A DNA stretch of 64,000 nucleotides from the NCBI GenBank assembly GCA_900770165.1, contig CAAGJJ010000175.1:42406-106405 (forward strand), in the 5' to 3' direction. Within the stretch, counting starts at the first letter, position 1. Each line of letters starts with the position of its first letter. The notes beneath the pieces were generated by a model. It did not search any database. It had not been told where the DNA came from and saw only the letters and a program-made list of their open reading frames with translations. This DNA comes from Clostridia bacterium (GTDB taxonomy: Bacteria; Bacillota; Clostridia; Oscillospirales; Acutalibacteraceae). Shown in pieces: positions 52,357 to 60,845 of this stretch. Made by a program: the position numbers and the translations under genes.

Positions 52357-52386
52357 TAAAATAAATAATAAGGAAGGTAAAAAATT

Positions 52387-52599
52387 ATGTTAATGTCAAC
52401 TAAGGAATATTTAGAAGAATTTGAAGGTGCAACACCTGAACAGAGACAGGAATTTATTAAAGATATGAGCATTGAGGAAGCCGAACTTTTGCATGATTAT
52501 GGCTATGATGTATTTCTTAATGATGGAGAAGTTACAAAGGTAATCAAGAACGAAGAGAGATACGCAAAGCGTATGAAAGAAAATAAAATGATTGGATAA
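52387..52599 (+). CDS. Paralogue 1 of a tandem small-protein array
   Basis: A 70-residue acidic protein, MLMSTKEYLEEFEGATPEQRQEF..., with the pattern KEYLEEFExATPxQxxEFIxxMxIEEAExLHDxGYxVxxxxGEVxxV shared by three neighbouring genes. The C-terminus (NEERYAKRMKENKMIG) is the same as that of the fragment at 52872-52996. No known function. Confidence 0.75.
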   Translation: MLMSTKEYLEEFEGATPEQRQEFIKDMSIEEAELLHDYGYDVFLNDGEVTKVIKNEERYAKRMKENKMIG

Positions 52600-52661
52600 A
52601 CTTGTCATTGAACAATTTTTATTATAAAATGTACTCATCTTAAGAAAGGTGGGTATATTGT

Positions 52662-52871
52662 ATGTTAATGTCAGTCAAAGAATATTTAGAAGAATTTGAA
52701 ATTGCTACTCCACAACAAAAAGCTGAATTTATTAAGGATATGAGTATTGAAGAAGCCGAAATTTTACATGATGCAGGATATCAGGTATATTTTAATAACG
52801 GCGAAGTTGTCAGAGTTGTAAGCAAGGACGGCAATACAACATGGTATGCTACAGATTGCAAAAATAATTAA
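52662..52871 (+). CDS. Paralogue 2 of the tandem small-protein array
   Basis: A 69-residue paralogue of the preceding protein, with a different C-terminus (SKDGNTTWYATDCKNN). Its ribosome binding site AGAAAGGTGGG lies inside a hairpin (TACTCATC...GTGGGTA), suggesting regulated translation. Function is unknown. Confidence 0.75.
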   Translation: MLMSVKEYLEEFEIATPQQKAEFIKDMSIEEAEILHDAGYQVYFNNGEVVRVVSKDGNTTWYATDCKNN

Positions 52872-52996
52872 AGGAAGCTGAACTTTTACATGATTATGGT
52901 TATGACGTAAACTTAAATGATGGAGAAGTCACAAAGGTAGTCAAGAACGAAGAGAGATACGCAAAGCGTATGAAGGAAAATAAAATGATAGGTTAA
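52872..52996 (+). pseudogene. Truncated paralogue fragment
   Basis: Immediately after the stop of paralogue 2 the sequence continues as a second C-terminal half (EAELLHDYGYDVNLNDGEV, then KNEERYAKRMKENKMIG), ending at a TAA at 52994. It has no start. It is nearly identical to the end of paralogue 1, so it arose by recombination between tandem copies. Confidence 0.75.
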
Positions 52997-53059
52997 TCTT
53001 GTCATTGAACAATTTATAAGTTACAATACACCTATCTAATGAAAGGTAGGTGTATTTTT

Positions 53060-53284
53060 ATGTTAATGCCAGCAAAAGAATATTTAGAAGAATTTGAAAT
53101 TGCTACTCCACAACAAAAAACCGAATTTATAGACCATATGGGAATCGAAGAAGCTGAATTATTACATGATAACGGTTATAATGTATATCTTTATGATGGA
53201 GAAGTATCTAAAGTTGAAAAAAGAGATACTAAAGAATCTTGGTATTGCAGTAATTATGACCCTGCATGGGAAAATAACAACTAA
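53060..53284 (+). CDS. Paralogue 3 of the tandem small-protein array
   Basis: A 74-residue paralogue (MLMPAKEYLEEFEIATPQQK...). I use the ATG at 53060, which aligns with the other copies; its GAAAGGTAGG site lies inside the hairpin TACACCTA/TAGGTGTA (about 53027-53054), followed by five T just before the ATG. This resembles a translational or transcriptional attenuator. The C-terminus (ESWYCSNYDPAWENNN) differs from the other copies. Confidence 0.75.
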   Translation: MLMPAKEYLEEFEIATPQQKTEFIDHMGIEEAELLHDNGYNVYLYDGEVSKVEKRDTKESWYCSNYDPAWENNN

Positions 53285-53298
53285 ATATTAAAACAATT

Positions 53299-53328
53299 AA
53301 GGAGTATGGTTTTACATACTCCTTTTTT
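53299..53328. terminator. Bidirectional terminator
   Basis: AAGGAGTATG/CATACTCCTT with a six-base loop, T-rich on the plus side and moderately on the minus side, between converging genes (paralogue 3 and the XRE regulator). Confidence 0.8.
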
Positions 53329-53330
53329 AA

Positions 53331-53531
53331 TCAGTCTTTTATATGCTTAATGATATCTTCTATCTCACAATCAAAATAATTACATAAGCTATTTAAAGTG
53401 TCCATAGATACAGGCTCATTTTTACTGAATTTTGCCATTGTTACAGGACTTAATCCCAATGCTTCTTTTAACATTTTTTTGTTCATATCTCTTTCTAATA
53501 ACTGTCTCATCAAAGGTTTATATGAAAACAT
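53331..53531 (-). CDS. XRE-family transcriptional regulator
   Basis: A 66-residue Cro/C1-type helix-turn-helix protein. LMRQLLERDMNKKMLKEALGLSPVTMAKFSKN followed by VSMDTLNSLCNYFDCEIEDII (in parts) is the standard five-helix layout with the recognition helix around SPVTMAKFSK. The ATG at 53531 has AAGGAGTG upstream. It probably represses its own or neighbouring promoters. Confidence 0.85.
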   Translation of the reverse strand: MFSYKPLMRQLLERDMNKKMLKEALGLSPVTMAKFSKNEPVSMDTLNSLCNYFDCEIEDIIKHIKD

Positions 53532-53714
53532 ATTTATCACTCCTTTTATTTTTTTATATTATACCATATCTTTTCCATAATTGTATATAAAAAGTACTTT
53601 TTATTGTTTATAAAATTCGCATGTATGTAATTTATATATTGATTTATATATGTAAATATGTTATTATATAAATACAGATTAGTGTATCATTTATACATAA
53701 AGGAGTATTTTAAT

Positions 53715-53969
53715 ATGAACAAGTATGAAATCAAACTTAATGAAACTGAGTATGTAGATGTTGAATACGAAGATTTAGGGGATAATTCAAATTCAGTCAC
53801 AATTTCAATAAGTGATGAACTTTTTAATATAGGCATTATAAGAGATGCGTATGTTAAAACACCGGATGGAGAAAAGAAATACACCAGAAAGATAAAGAAT
53901 AAAGAAGAATTGAAAATTATATTGAAAGCTACAAGAATATGGGAAAGCACACATAATGTACCTGCTTAA
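53715..53969 (+). CDS. Small protein with YEIxLNxTEYV motif, paralogue of the 22373 gene
   Basis: An 84-residue acidic protein; the ATG at 53715 has AAAGGAG upstream. The start MNKYEIKLNETEYVDVEYEDLG resembles the core of the protein at 22373-22648. The remainder is beta-rich, then a helix. Function is unknown. Confidence 0.7.
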   Translation: MNKYEIKLNETEYVDVEYEDLGDNSNSVTISISDELFNIGIIRDAYVKTPDGEKKYTRKIKNKEELKIILKATRIWESTHNVPA

Positions 53970-54004
53970 ATTTTAGAATGTATTTCCTTTCACCAGTATT
54001 AATT

Positions 54005-54273
54005 GCAATAAAAAAAGCAGTCATAGATTTAATCTACAACTGCTTTTATACATAAAGTATTATACCGATTGATAAGGTGCTATCCTGACAGCTCTACTAT
54101 GTAGAGATGTTGGTATAGGCTTCTCACCTATAAGGTTTTTAGCAATTCTGCAAGGCTACTTCCTATAAGATAGTTTTTTACTAATGTCGGTACACCGCCG
54201 CAAGCTCCTTATGCAGGTGTCCATAGCCACTTAGTACTATGGTAAAAGAGTATCACTCTTTCAGGCATCTTTA
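54005..54273 (-). ncRNA. Small structured RNA gene with its own promoter and terminator
   Basis: On the minus strand a sigma-70-type promoter (TTTACA, 17 bases, TATAGT) sits at 54308-54280. The RNA then holds successive hairpins: AAAGAGT/ACTCTTT, CCATAG/CTATGG, ACACC/GGTGT, TAGC/GCTA, TATAGG/CCTATA, the mini-hairpin CTCTAC-ATA-GTAGAG near 54090-54104, and a terminator stem with seven T at 54047-54006. ACCGA and TCGGT may close it over long range. There is no reading frame of note. Family unknown. Confidence 0.7.
54013..54047 (-). terminator. Terminator of the small RNA
   Basis: AAAAGCAGT...ACTGCTTTT with AGATT/AATCT inside; the minus strand continues with seven T. A shorter T run on the plus strand may also stop the gene ending at 53969. 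Confidence 0.8.
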
Positions 54274-54279
54274 TTATAT

Positions 54280-54308
54280 ACTATATTTTATAAAATTACA
54301 ATTGTAAA
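54280..54308 (-). promoter_or_regulatory. Sigma-70-type promoter of the small RNA
   Basis: TTTACA (54308-54303), a 17-base spacer and TATAGT (54285-54280) on the minus strand, about seven bases before the first base of the small RNA. Confidence 0.65.
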
Positions 54309-54453
54309 TTATATGAATATAGCACCAAAAGTCAATTTTATAACTACTACAAAAAGTCTTAATTATCTATACAGCCATTTTTATCTAAATTATGTACAAC
54401 AGATTGTATATTTTTATCATTTGTAGTACAATACGAATAAGGAGGGAATATAT

Positions 54454-54888
54454 ATGGAAGATTCAATGATACGAATAATGTTAAAAGATGAATATGCCAG
54501 AACATTAAGGATGATAGAAAGTTATAGAGATGAATTGCAGAAATACCCTATAGGCAGCCCTGTGATAAGAAAACATAATAATAATTCATATATGTATCTT
54601 GCATATAGAGATAATGGAAAAGTCATTAATAAATATATTGGTAATATTAATTCAGAGAAGGTGAAAAAACTTGAAAAAGATTTAATGAAACGTAAATACC
54701 TATCTGATGTTCTTGGCAAACTTGAATTTGAGAAAAAAGAAATTGAAGTATGCTTGAAAGCTAGTGAGAAATTATATATAAACAAAAATAATGTAAAAAA
54801 TAATATATCAAGTTATGATTTAAAAACAATCTATAACAAAGAACTGTTTCGTGAAAAAGTAAGAGAAATGATAAAAAATAAGATATAA
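54454..54888 (+). CDS. Partner protein upstream of a HipA-like kinase
   Basis: A 144-residue basic protein: an N-terminal helix (MIRIMLKDEYARTLRMIESYRDEL), then a beta-type segment SYMYLAYRDNGKVINKYIGN and a basic helical C-terminus. This layout recalls DUF6788-like proteins that often precede HipA/CtkA-type kinase genes in Clostridia. It has an AAGGAGGG site, and the kinase follows 26 bases later. Likely an antitoxin-like or substrate partner. Confidence 0.7.
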   Translation: MEDSMIRIMLKDEYARTLRMIESYRDELQKYPIGSPVIRKHNNNSYMYLAYRDNGKVINKYIGNINSEKVKKLEKDLMKRKYLSDVLGKLEFEKKEIEVCLKASEKLYINKNNVKNNISSYDLKTIYNKELFREKVREMIKNKI

Positions 54889-54914
54889 TTTTATAAGTGA
54901 AGAAGGTGATTAAT

Positions 54915-56174
54915 ATGGAATATTATGTATTAAAACATAAAGATATAAGTATTTTATATTTTGAAATGAATAATTTTGAAGTATCTGGTGCTGCTATTTT
55001 TAAAAATACAATTGAATATCTTCCATTAATGTTAAAAAGAATTATTCATAACGCTGATGAGTTTATAGAATTGCCTGTAGAAAAAAACTTTTTTACACTT
55101 AATGATGAAGGCAGTTTCTTAATTGATTATTGGCTTTCAAATAGAGAAATTCCTTTAAGCAGAGATAATTACAATGCTTATATAAAAAAAGGATTCACTG
55201 CAAGACAGTGGATGTTAGAAAACCATGCTATGTCTTTTACCGATTGCTATTGGATTAAAAAAGAAAATGACAATCTTACATGGAAAGATATATGTCAAAA
55301 ATTAAGTGAAGTAGACTATTTTGTGAATGTGCAGGATGAAAACAGACATTATAAAGGCACTAATGCTACTCTGGGCGGACAACTAGAAAAATTCTGGTAT
55401 AAAGAAAATGATATGCTTAAATTATGTAAGAAAAATGAGCCGTTGTATGACATATTAAGTGCCAGAGAGATTATTGCATCTTTAATATATGAAAAACAGG
55501 GAATGATTCCTGATAAAGATTTCTGCAAATATGATTTCATCTATAATAAAAATAAACAGCCTATAGGAGTATCCTGTAATGCCTTTACTAATGTTTTCAA
55601 ACCCGGTAAAAATACAGAACTTGTAACAGCTTATGAGCTTTTAGAAGAATATAACTTAACCCAGCAGAATGATGTTTATGAACTTATACCATTTCTGGCA
55701 AATAAATATAGTTTTGACGAAAAAGAGGCTTATGATTATCTTGATATGCAGACTATGGTAGACTATCTTATCCTTAATCGTGACCGTCATGAAGGGAATA
55801 TTGCATTTTTACGAGATGCAGATACATTAGAGATAATATCTGCTGCCCCTATATTTGATTCCGGCAGCTGTAAAATGTTGGAAGCCGAAGTCACTGAAAG
55901 CCTTAACGATACAAAAGTTAATGGCTTATATCATACAGATGGTGAATTATTAAAACATGTTAAAAATGTTTTATTACTGGATATCAATAAGCTTCCAAGC
56001 AAAGATGAAATAAAAGATATTTTGAACAAATGCATTAATATATCCGAGGAAAGAAAAAATAAAATGTTGTCTTTATATGAACAGAAAAAAGACTATATTA
56101 AGCAGCTTCAGGAAGAAAAGAAAAAAGCATTATATAAAGTATCTCAAAGAAGCAAACAAGTAATTGAACATTAA
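54915..56174 (+). CDS. HipA/CtkA-like protein kinase 2
   Basis: A 419-residue kinase-fold protein. NRDRHEGNIAFLRD (near residue 287) and AAPIFDSGSCKML match the HipA-type catalytic (DRHxxN) and metal-binding (DxG) motifs. An N-terminal ~120 residues with FTARQWMLENHAMSFTDCYWIK is shared in layout with the kinase at 57946. It ends in a basic KKKALYKVSQRSKQVIEH. The ATG at 54915 follows GAAGGTG. Together with the upstream gene it forms a likely toxin-antitoxin-like or regulatory kinase pair. Confidence 0.8.
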   Translation: MEYYVLKHKDISILYFEMNNFEVSGAAIFKNTIEYLPLMLKRIIHNADEFIELPVEKNFFTLNDEGSFLIDYWLSNREIPLSRDNYNAYIKKGFTARQWMLENHAMSFTDCYWIKKENDNLTWKDICQKLSEVDYFVNVQDENRHYKGTNATLGGQLEKFWYKENDMLKLCKKNEPLYDILSAREIIASLIYEKQGMIPDKDFCKYDFIYNKNKQPIGVSCNAFTNVFKPGKNTELVTAYELLEEYNLTQQNDVYELIPFLANKYSFDEKEAYDYLDMQTMVDYLILNRDRHEGNIAFLRDADTLEIISAAPIFDSGSCKMLEAEVTESLNDTKVNGLYHTDGELLKHVKNVLLLDINKLPSKDEIKDILNKCINISEERKNKMLSLYEQKKDYIKQLQEEKKKALYKVSQRSKQVIEH

Positions 56175-56178
56175 ACAA

Positions 56179-56258
56179 AAAGAGAGTATCGTTGACCCCT
56201 ATTTGTTCAAAGTGTTAATCAGCACTTCAAACATAAATCAACAATAACTCTCTTTTTT
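56179..56258. terminator. Bidirectional terminator between converging genes
   Basis: AAAGAGAGT and ACTCTCTTT close a structure with inner GTTGA/TCAAC and AAGTG/CACTT stems; T runs lie on both sides. It separates the kinase ending at 56174 from the ATPase ending at 56282. Confidence 0.75.
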
Positions 56259-56281
56259 AATATGCGTGTATATTACAAGTA

Positions 56282-57949
56282 TCAAATTCTTTCGAGTCCA
56301 TTTTTTACTTTTTTATGAACAGGTGTAAACCGGTCTTCTTTACTCTTTTCTGTTTTCTCTTCTGCTTCCGGTTGTGTTTTGCTTAAATCTTTTACAGGCA
56401 GATTCTTAGTTAATTCATTCATTACTTTATCCATATCAGCGTATTTATTAACAGCAATAGCAAAATCAGTTATATTAAGATAATATACTCCTGAATCTGA
56501 AAAGAAAGGATTTCCTCTATATAAGACACATACATTTTTCCTGTGTCCATATTTATCATCTATTACTTCTTTTATCTGCTTATTATTAAGATGCTGTTCC
56601 TGAAGATAATATGGCTGTGTAGTATGCTTTATTTCAAAGCCCCAGTATTTATTTTCTTTTTTATCATATATAAGCATATCATATTCGCCTTTTTTCTGAC
56701 CATTAATATAAAATACCGGCTTGCTTATAATATATCTTTCTTTAAGGTCTTTTGCTGTATCAAATATAACTATCTGCTCAGTCATATCACCTTTGATTTT
56801 TTCATCAAGTTTATCTTTAAGGTATTCTTTTTGTGAATATGATAACTGTTTATAATAATCTTCATTATTTATAAATTCTTTAGCCTTTTGGAGATGATAA
56901 TATTTAATCGCCGGTTGCACTATATAATATTCATGTTCCGTATCACCTTCACGCCATCCTAATTCATCTGTATAATAATAATTAGTCTGTAATGTAGCTG
57001 ATAATAAATTCATGTCAATTAAATACCGTTCTAATGTGCGTATCATTTTATCTGTTATAACATGTTCTATGTTTTCATCTGCATTTATCTCATGCAAAAA
57101 ATCATTAATTATATTTTTCTTTTCCAATACCAGCTTGGTAATTATGTCTTCTTCTAGCACATCAGGGTATTTTTTCTCTAAATATCCTATGCTTGCTGTT
57201 TTTAATTTATTTTGAATCAGTTTTTTATTGAATTTTCCACTATAATTTTCAACCATTTTTTCTATTATAGTTTTTAGTTCAGTGAATGAAAGCTCATCCA
57301 GACAATTATCATTCAAAGATTTTTTTATGCTTTTTATAATATTCTCTGATACCGCACTGTCAAGATATTTACAAGCACTGTTATAATCATATACTGCTTC
57401 TCTTTCCAAGCCTTTCTTCATAAGTCCGCCAGACTGTATATAATCATCACAATCATTCGTATTAAGTACCCTACAATGTTCAGCAAATGGAATATGTGTT
57501 GTATTAATTCTTATAGTTCTGTCAAATAACTCATTTTCTTCAGCAAATTGGAAGCCTAATGAATCTGTTCCTGTCAGAATTATTTTCATTCCTTCTTTAG
57601 CAAATATATCAGGTAAAACAGATGTATTTGTTAAAAAATCATCTGCCTTTGTAATTTCATCAAGACATAAAAATGTTGTGCCTTTCTGCTTTTCCTGAAT
57701 TATTATCTTTTTTATATCATCAAAATTATCTCCATCTTCTACTTCATAGAAAGCACACTGTTCTTTGTCTTTATTTTTTTGTATCAGCTGTTCCATAATG
57801 GTAGTTTTACCGGTTCTTCTTAAGCCATATAATACAAGTACTTTTCCATTAAGCTTTTTACCATCATTAAGATAGTTCTCGGCAACGGATACAGCATCAC
57901 GTTCATTTAAACCGTCTGTATTCACTTTTGCTATATCTCTTTGAATCAT
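56282..57949 (-). CDS. AAA ATPase (AAA_14/DUF4143-like) with nuclease-like C-terminus
   Basis: A 555-residue protein. Walker A YGLRRTGKTT is at residues 42-51 and Walker B TFLCLDEITKA near 90-100, as in AAA_14 ATPases. The C-terminal domain has EYDMLIYDKKENKYWGFEIKHT, a D...ExK pattern of the PD-(D/E)XK nuclease fold typical of DUF4143-type proteins. It starts inside the end of the upstream kinase gene (ATGA overlap), so the two are co-produced. It ends KKVKNGLERI, the recurrent tail. A defence or toxin role is possible; activity is not known. Confidence 0.8.
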   Translation of the reverse strand: MIQRDIAKVNTDGLNERDAVSVAENYLNDGKKLNGKVLVLYGLRRTGKTTIMEQLIQKNKDKEQCAFYEVEDGDNFDDIKKIIIQEKQKGTTFLCLDEITKADDFLTNTSVLPDIFAKEGMKIILTGTDSLGFQFAEENELFDRTIRINTTHIPFAEHCRVLNTNDCDDYIQSGGLMKKGLEREAVYDYNSACKYLDSAVSENIIKSIKKSLNDNCLDELSFTELKTIIEKMVENYSGKFNKKLIQNKLKTASIGYLEKKYPDVLEEDIITKLVLEKKNIINDFLHEINADENIEHVITDKMIRTLERYLIDMNLLSATLQTNYYYTDELGWREGDTEHEYYIVQPAIKYYHLQKAKEFINNEDYYKQLSYSQKEYLKDKLDEKIKGDMTEQIVIFDTAKDLKERYIISKPVFYINGQKKGEYDMLIYDKKENKYWGFEIKHTTQPYYLQEQHLNNKQIKEVIDDKYGHRKNVCVLYRGNPFFSDSGVYYLNITDFAIAVNKYADMDKVMNELTKNLPVKDLSKTQPEAEEKTEKSKEDRFTPVHKKVKNGLERI

Positions 57950-59154
57950 TTTTTATCATTCCCTTCTTTTTGCAAATTATCTTTTAATTTATATAATCGT
58001 GGCTGCATATTAAGTGATTTGATTTTAAAATAAGTTCTTCCTGTTATGAGCTGAATATTTTCCTGTAAAATATCTGTCAAATGATTTATTCTGTCAGTTT
58101 GCAAATTATATTTTTCATGTATAGGAAAATCTATATTTTTAGGTATAAGTTCTAAAAGCTCCGGTGTAAGTATGGCACTGCCTATTTCAAAAAATTTACC
58201 ACCCAGTTTATGACCTAACATATATTCATCTTCATATTTATGAAATGCATCAAGATTTTGAATATCTTCATCTAATGCATTGCACAACATAGATGAGTTA
58301 TAATCAAATAATGGTGCAAATGATTTGATTTCAAATGTATCGTTATCAACCAAAAAACCAAAGTTTCCTAAATGCCTGTCCTGATTAAATGTTATGGAAT
58401 CAATTAAAATCATTTTCCGACATTCATTTTCATAACCCATTTCAGTACATATTCTTAAAACATCACTTAAATTATAATATCTGTTTGCATCAATATATTT
58501 ATAGAATGGAATATAACCATATTTTTCAGAAGTGAATAACTGGCTTTTTGAGCATAATTTATCTTTAAATATAACCAAGTCGTATTTTATACTTTCTTCT
58601 CCTACTATCTTTCTTGCTATTTCAGAAGAAATATATTCACAGTTAGCTTCAAGCCCCAAATTAATTGCTCCGGATAATTTTGATTTATAAAGAAATATTG
58701 TTCCATTTTCATTTTTCCAGCATTTAGGTGCAGTTCCTTCAGAAGTAAATTCCGGACTGATTATATCTGTGGATGATAATTTTAATCCGTATAATCCTGA
58801 ATCAAATGCTGTCTGTTGTGCAATATCTGAAAATTGATTGCTATACAGATTAATTTCTTCCCATTTTAAGTCCGAATCTATATTTTTAACCCACAGGCAG
58901 TCATTTATACCTAGCCCATGAGTTATGTCTATAAATCCTTGTATTGTATCTATTCCCCATTCAGATAACCATTTCTTAAAATGCTGCTTATGTTTTGCAT
59001 AATTTCTGTTATTGAGCCATGTATTAATATCACTAAATCCTTTAGGAAACTTGTCTGTAAATACTCTTTCTGTATTTATACTTTCTCCTAACGGACTGAT
59101 TTCAATATTAAATTCTAACATCTTTCTATCTTTATTCATTAAATAATATCTCAT
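57946..59154 (-). CDS. HipA/CtkA-like protein kinase 3
   Basis: A 402-residue HipA-like protein: FNQDRHLGNFGFLVDN and KSFAPLFDYNSSML hold the DRHxxN and D-loop motifs (the usual DxG is DYN here, so the metal site is slightly altered). The N-terminal part has GFIDITHGLGINDCLWVKN, similar in layout to FTDCYWIK in kinase 2. It is the first gene of an operon with the AAA ATPase, an unusual pairing. Confidence 0.75.
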   Translation of the reverse strand: MRYYLMNKDRKMLEFNIEISPLGESINTERVFTDKFPKGFSDINTWLNNRNYAKHKQHFKKWLSEWGIDTIQGFIDITHGLGINDCLWVKNIDSDLKWEEINLYSNQFSDIAQQTAFDSGLYGLKLSSTDIISPEFTSEGTAPKCWKNENGTIFLYKSKLSGAINLGLEANCEYISSEIARKIVGEESIKYDLVIFKDKLCSKSQLFTSEKYGYIPFYKYIDANRYYNLSDVLRICTEMGYENECRKMILIDSITFNQDRHLGNFGFLVDNDTFEIKSFAPLFDYNSSMLCNALDEDIQNLDAFHKYEDEYMLGHKLGGKFFEIGSAILTPELLELIPKNIDFPIHEKYNLQTDRINHLTDILQENIQLITGRTYFKIKSLNMQPRLYKLKDNLQKEGNDKK

Positions 59155-59535
59155 ATTGCTCTCCTACGCTTCATATAGCTTCATACAGCTTATTTATTAT
59201 ACAAGCCATTAATTTATCTATTAATACCAAAAATAGCTTGTATGGTCAAAATATGCTTAATCAAGTATTATGTGCTTCTACTTAACTGCCTTTTATTATT
59301 CTTTCTTACTAATTATCTTACTTCACATAATAACTCATTTTTACAGGTCTAATCAAGTTATACTTATTTTAATTATTTTATTGATACCTGTGTCTACTAT
59401 GTAGCCACGTCTACTATGTAGCCACTATTATCTGAAATTATTATATCAAAGATATTAATATCTGTTTAAATAATAAAGACAAAATAAAAAAGACAGTATA
59501 ACAATATACTGCCTTTATGTATGCTATGTATATCA
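59155..59535. other. Intergenic region with two tandem TCTACTATGTAG units and terminator
   Basis: No gene. GTCTACTATGTAGCCAC occurs twice in a row at about 59390-59425; its core resembles the mini-hairpin stem CTCTAC-ATA-GTAGAG. TCTAATCAAGTTATACTTATT (59349 region, shown for its core AATCAAGTTAT) is an inverted copy of a repeat at 40130 and 61690. A minus-strand terminator (59491-59514) ends the NADAR operon. Confidence 0.45.
59491..59514 (-). terminator. Terminator of the ADP-ribosylation operon
   Basis: On the minus strand GGCAGTATATTG/TATACTGTCT folds with a short loop and is followed by six T, about 20 bases after the NADAR gene stop. Confidence 0.8.
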
Positions 59536-60354
59536 TTATAATTCATGTTCACCATGATTTTTAGATATACGGGTATTTTTTACCAATGTATTATCTTTAT
59601 GTTTATTATAATTCATATTAGTCTTAAGATAATTTTCAAAAGTTACTCTTGCTGCCTTGAAGAACTGGTCTATATTTCCATGAATAGAATACCAGTCACC
59701 ATCACTTCCACCATTTGTATCATATTCCATAATCACTATTTCACCTATATATGAATCAGGTATAGGAATATAATCTTTTGGACATGTTACTTTAAGATAT
59801 TCATTTGCAGCTTCATAATTATCTTTCGTTGTTAAATCAAGAATATATGCTGTTTCGGTATCTAATCCTATTCCATCACTTAAAATATAAGTTGGAATCG
59901 GTTTACAAATATCTTTAAATTTTACAGATTTTCCATGTGCTATTTCATCACGGCACTGCATAAGAATCTTACCTAAGAGATTAGAACCATTACCATTAAC
60001 TGTACCCCAAGTTCTATCACCCCATGTATTACCTTCTTCCAAATAGGCACTGCCTGTTTCTAACAGTTTCTTCTGTAAATCTTCATTCTGTTCAAACTTG
60101 GCTCTGACAACATCTGTCATAACCTTTACTTTAATATCTTCCCAGTCTTTTCTTAAAAGTACCCGCCTTCCAAGTTTCTTAGCTTCTGAAGGATTCAGTG
60201 TAGTAAACTGTTCACGGTCTTTAGGATTGATACACTTCTGAGCCTGAAATGCTGCTTCATTATTTCTATAGGTCAGTCCATCATATGTAACCGGGCATTC
60301 ATAGAAATTACTTAAATAATAATTATCATTTCTAAATTCATTTATATAATCCAT
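59536..60354 (-). CDS. NADAR/YbiA-family N-glycosidase-like protein with extra C-terminal domain
   Basis: A 272-residue protein. Residues 1-150 match the NADAR (YbiA, DUF1768) family: FRNDNYYLSNFYECPVTYDGLTYRNNEAAFQAQKC (in parts), then KKLGRRVLLRKDWEDIKVKVM and a WGDRTWGTVNGNGSNLLGKILM motif. NADAR enzymes cleave N-glycosidic bonds and some remove ADP-ribose from guanine. A C-terminal extension of ~120 residues of unknown fold ends SKNHGEHEL. It is third in an operon headed by an ADP-ribosyltransferase-like gene, so it may reverse that enzyme's modification (inference). Confidence 0.85.
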   Translation of the reverse strand: MDYINEFRNDNYYLSNFYECPVTYDGLTYRNNEAAFQAQKCINPKDREQFTTLNPSEAKKLGRRVLLRKDWEDIKVKVMTDVVRAKFEQNEDLQKKLLETGSAYLEEGNTWGDRTWGTVNGNGSNLLGKILMQCRDEIAHGKSVKFKDICKPIPTYILSDGIGLDTETAYILDLTTKDNYEAANEYLKVTCPKDYIPIPDSYIGEIVIMEYDTNGGSDGDWYSIHGNIDQFFKAARVTFENYLKTNMNYNKHKDNTLVKNTRISKNHGEHEL

Positions 60355-60392
60355 GATTTTCTCCTTTTATGTCATATCATTACCTACATAGT

Positions 60393-60845
60393 TTATGTTA
60401 AAAATTTTTGATATAATTTTTCACATGCATTTTCGATTGATGTTTCATGTAAAGGCGAATACATTTTAGCAAGGCTTAATGATGGTATATTTTTTATAAT
60501 TTCAGTTGAAGCTATATTATATTTCCATTGTAAAAATACATATATTTCAGCCATCCATTTAACTATAAAATAATCAATATAGATATTTTTATTTTTATCC
60601 ATGTTAAATTTCAAACCTGATATATCAATATCATTAAGTAACTGTTTATCACCTTTATTTAATGCACTCCAATCCCCTGCATCCATCTTTGCACGGATTT
60701 CAGAAGTTGAAAAATATATATCTACAAGCTCATAAAAACTATAATTCTTATAAGGCACTTTCTGAAAGAAATCCAAAAATAATAATTTATGCAGTTCTAT
60801 ATTGCTTTGTAGATAAAGCTCATCATATGCCGGTTTAATCATCAT
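60393..60845 (-). CDS. Middle protein of the ART-NADAR operon
   Basis: A 150-residue protein. The C-terminal half DYFIVKWMAEIYVFLQWKYN then IKNIPSLSLAKMYSPLHETS is reminiscent of helical proteins commonly encoded next to DUF3990 ADP-ribosyltransferase-like genes. The ATG at 60845 follows GAAGGGA; it overlaps the ART stop by 11 bases. It may be an antitoxin-like or targeting partner. Function is not established. Confidence 0.7.
   Translation of the reverse strand: MMIKPAYDELYLQSNIELHKLLFLDFFQKVPYKNYSFYELVDIYFSTSEIRAKMDAGDWSALNKGDKQLLNDIDISGLKFNMDKNKNIYIDYFIVKWMAEIYVFLQWKYNIASTEIIKNIPSLSLAKMYSPLHETSIENACEKLYQKFLT

Noticed and set aside
53301..53321. AAGGAG at 53299 read as a ribosome binding site
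   Set aside because: It is one arm of a terminator hairpin and no plus-strand start follows.
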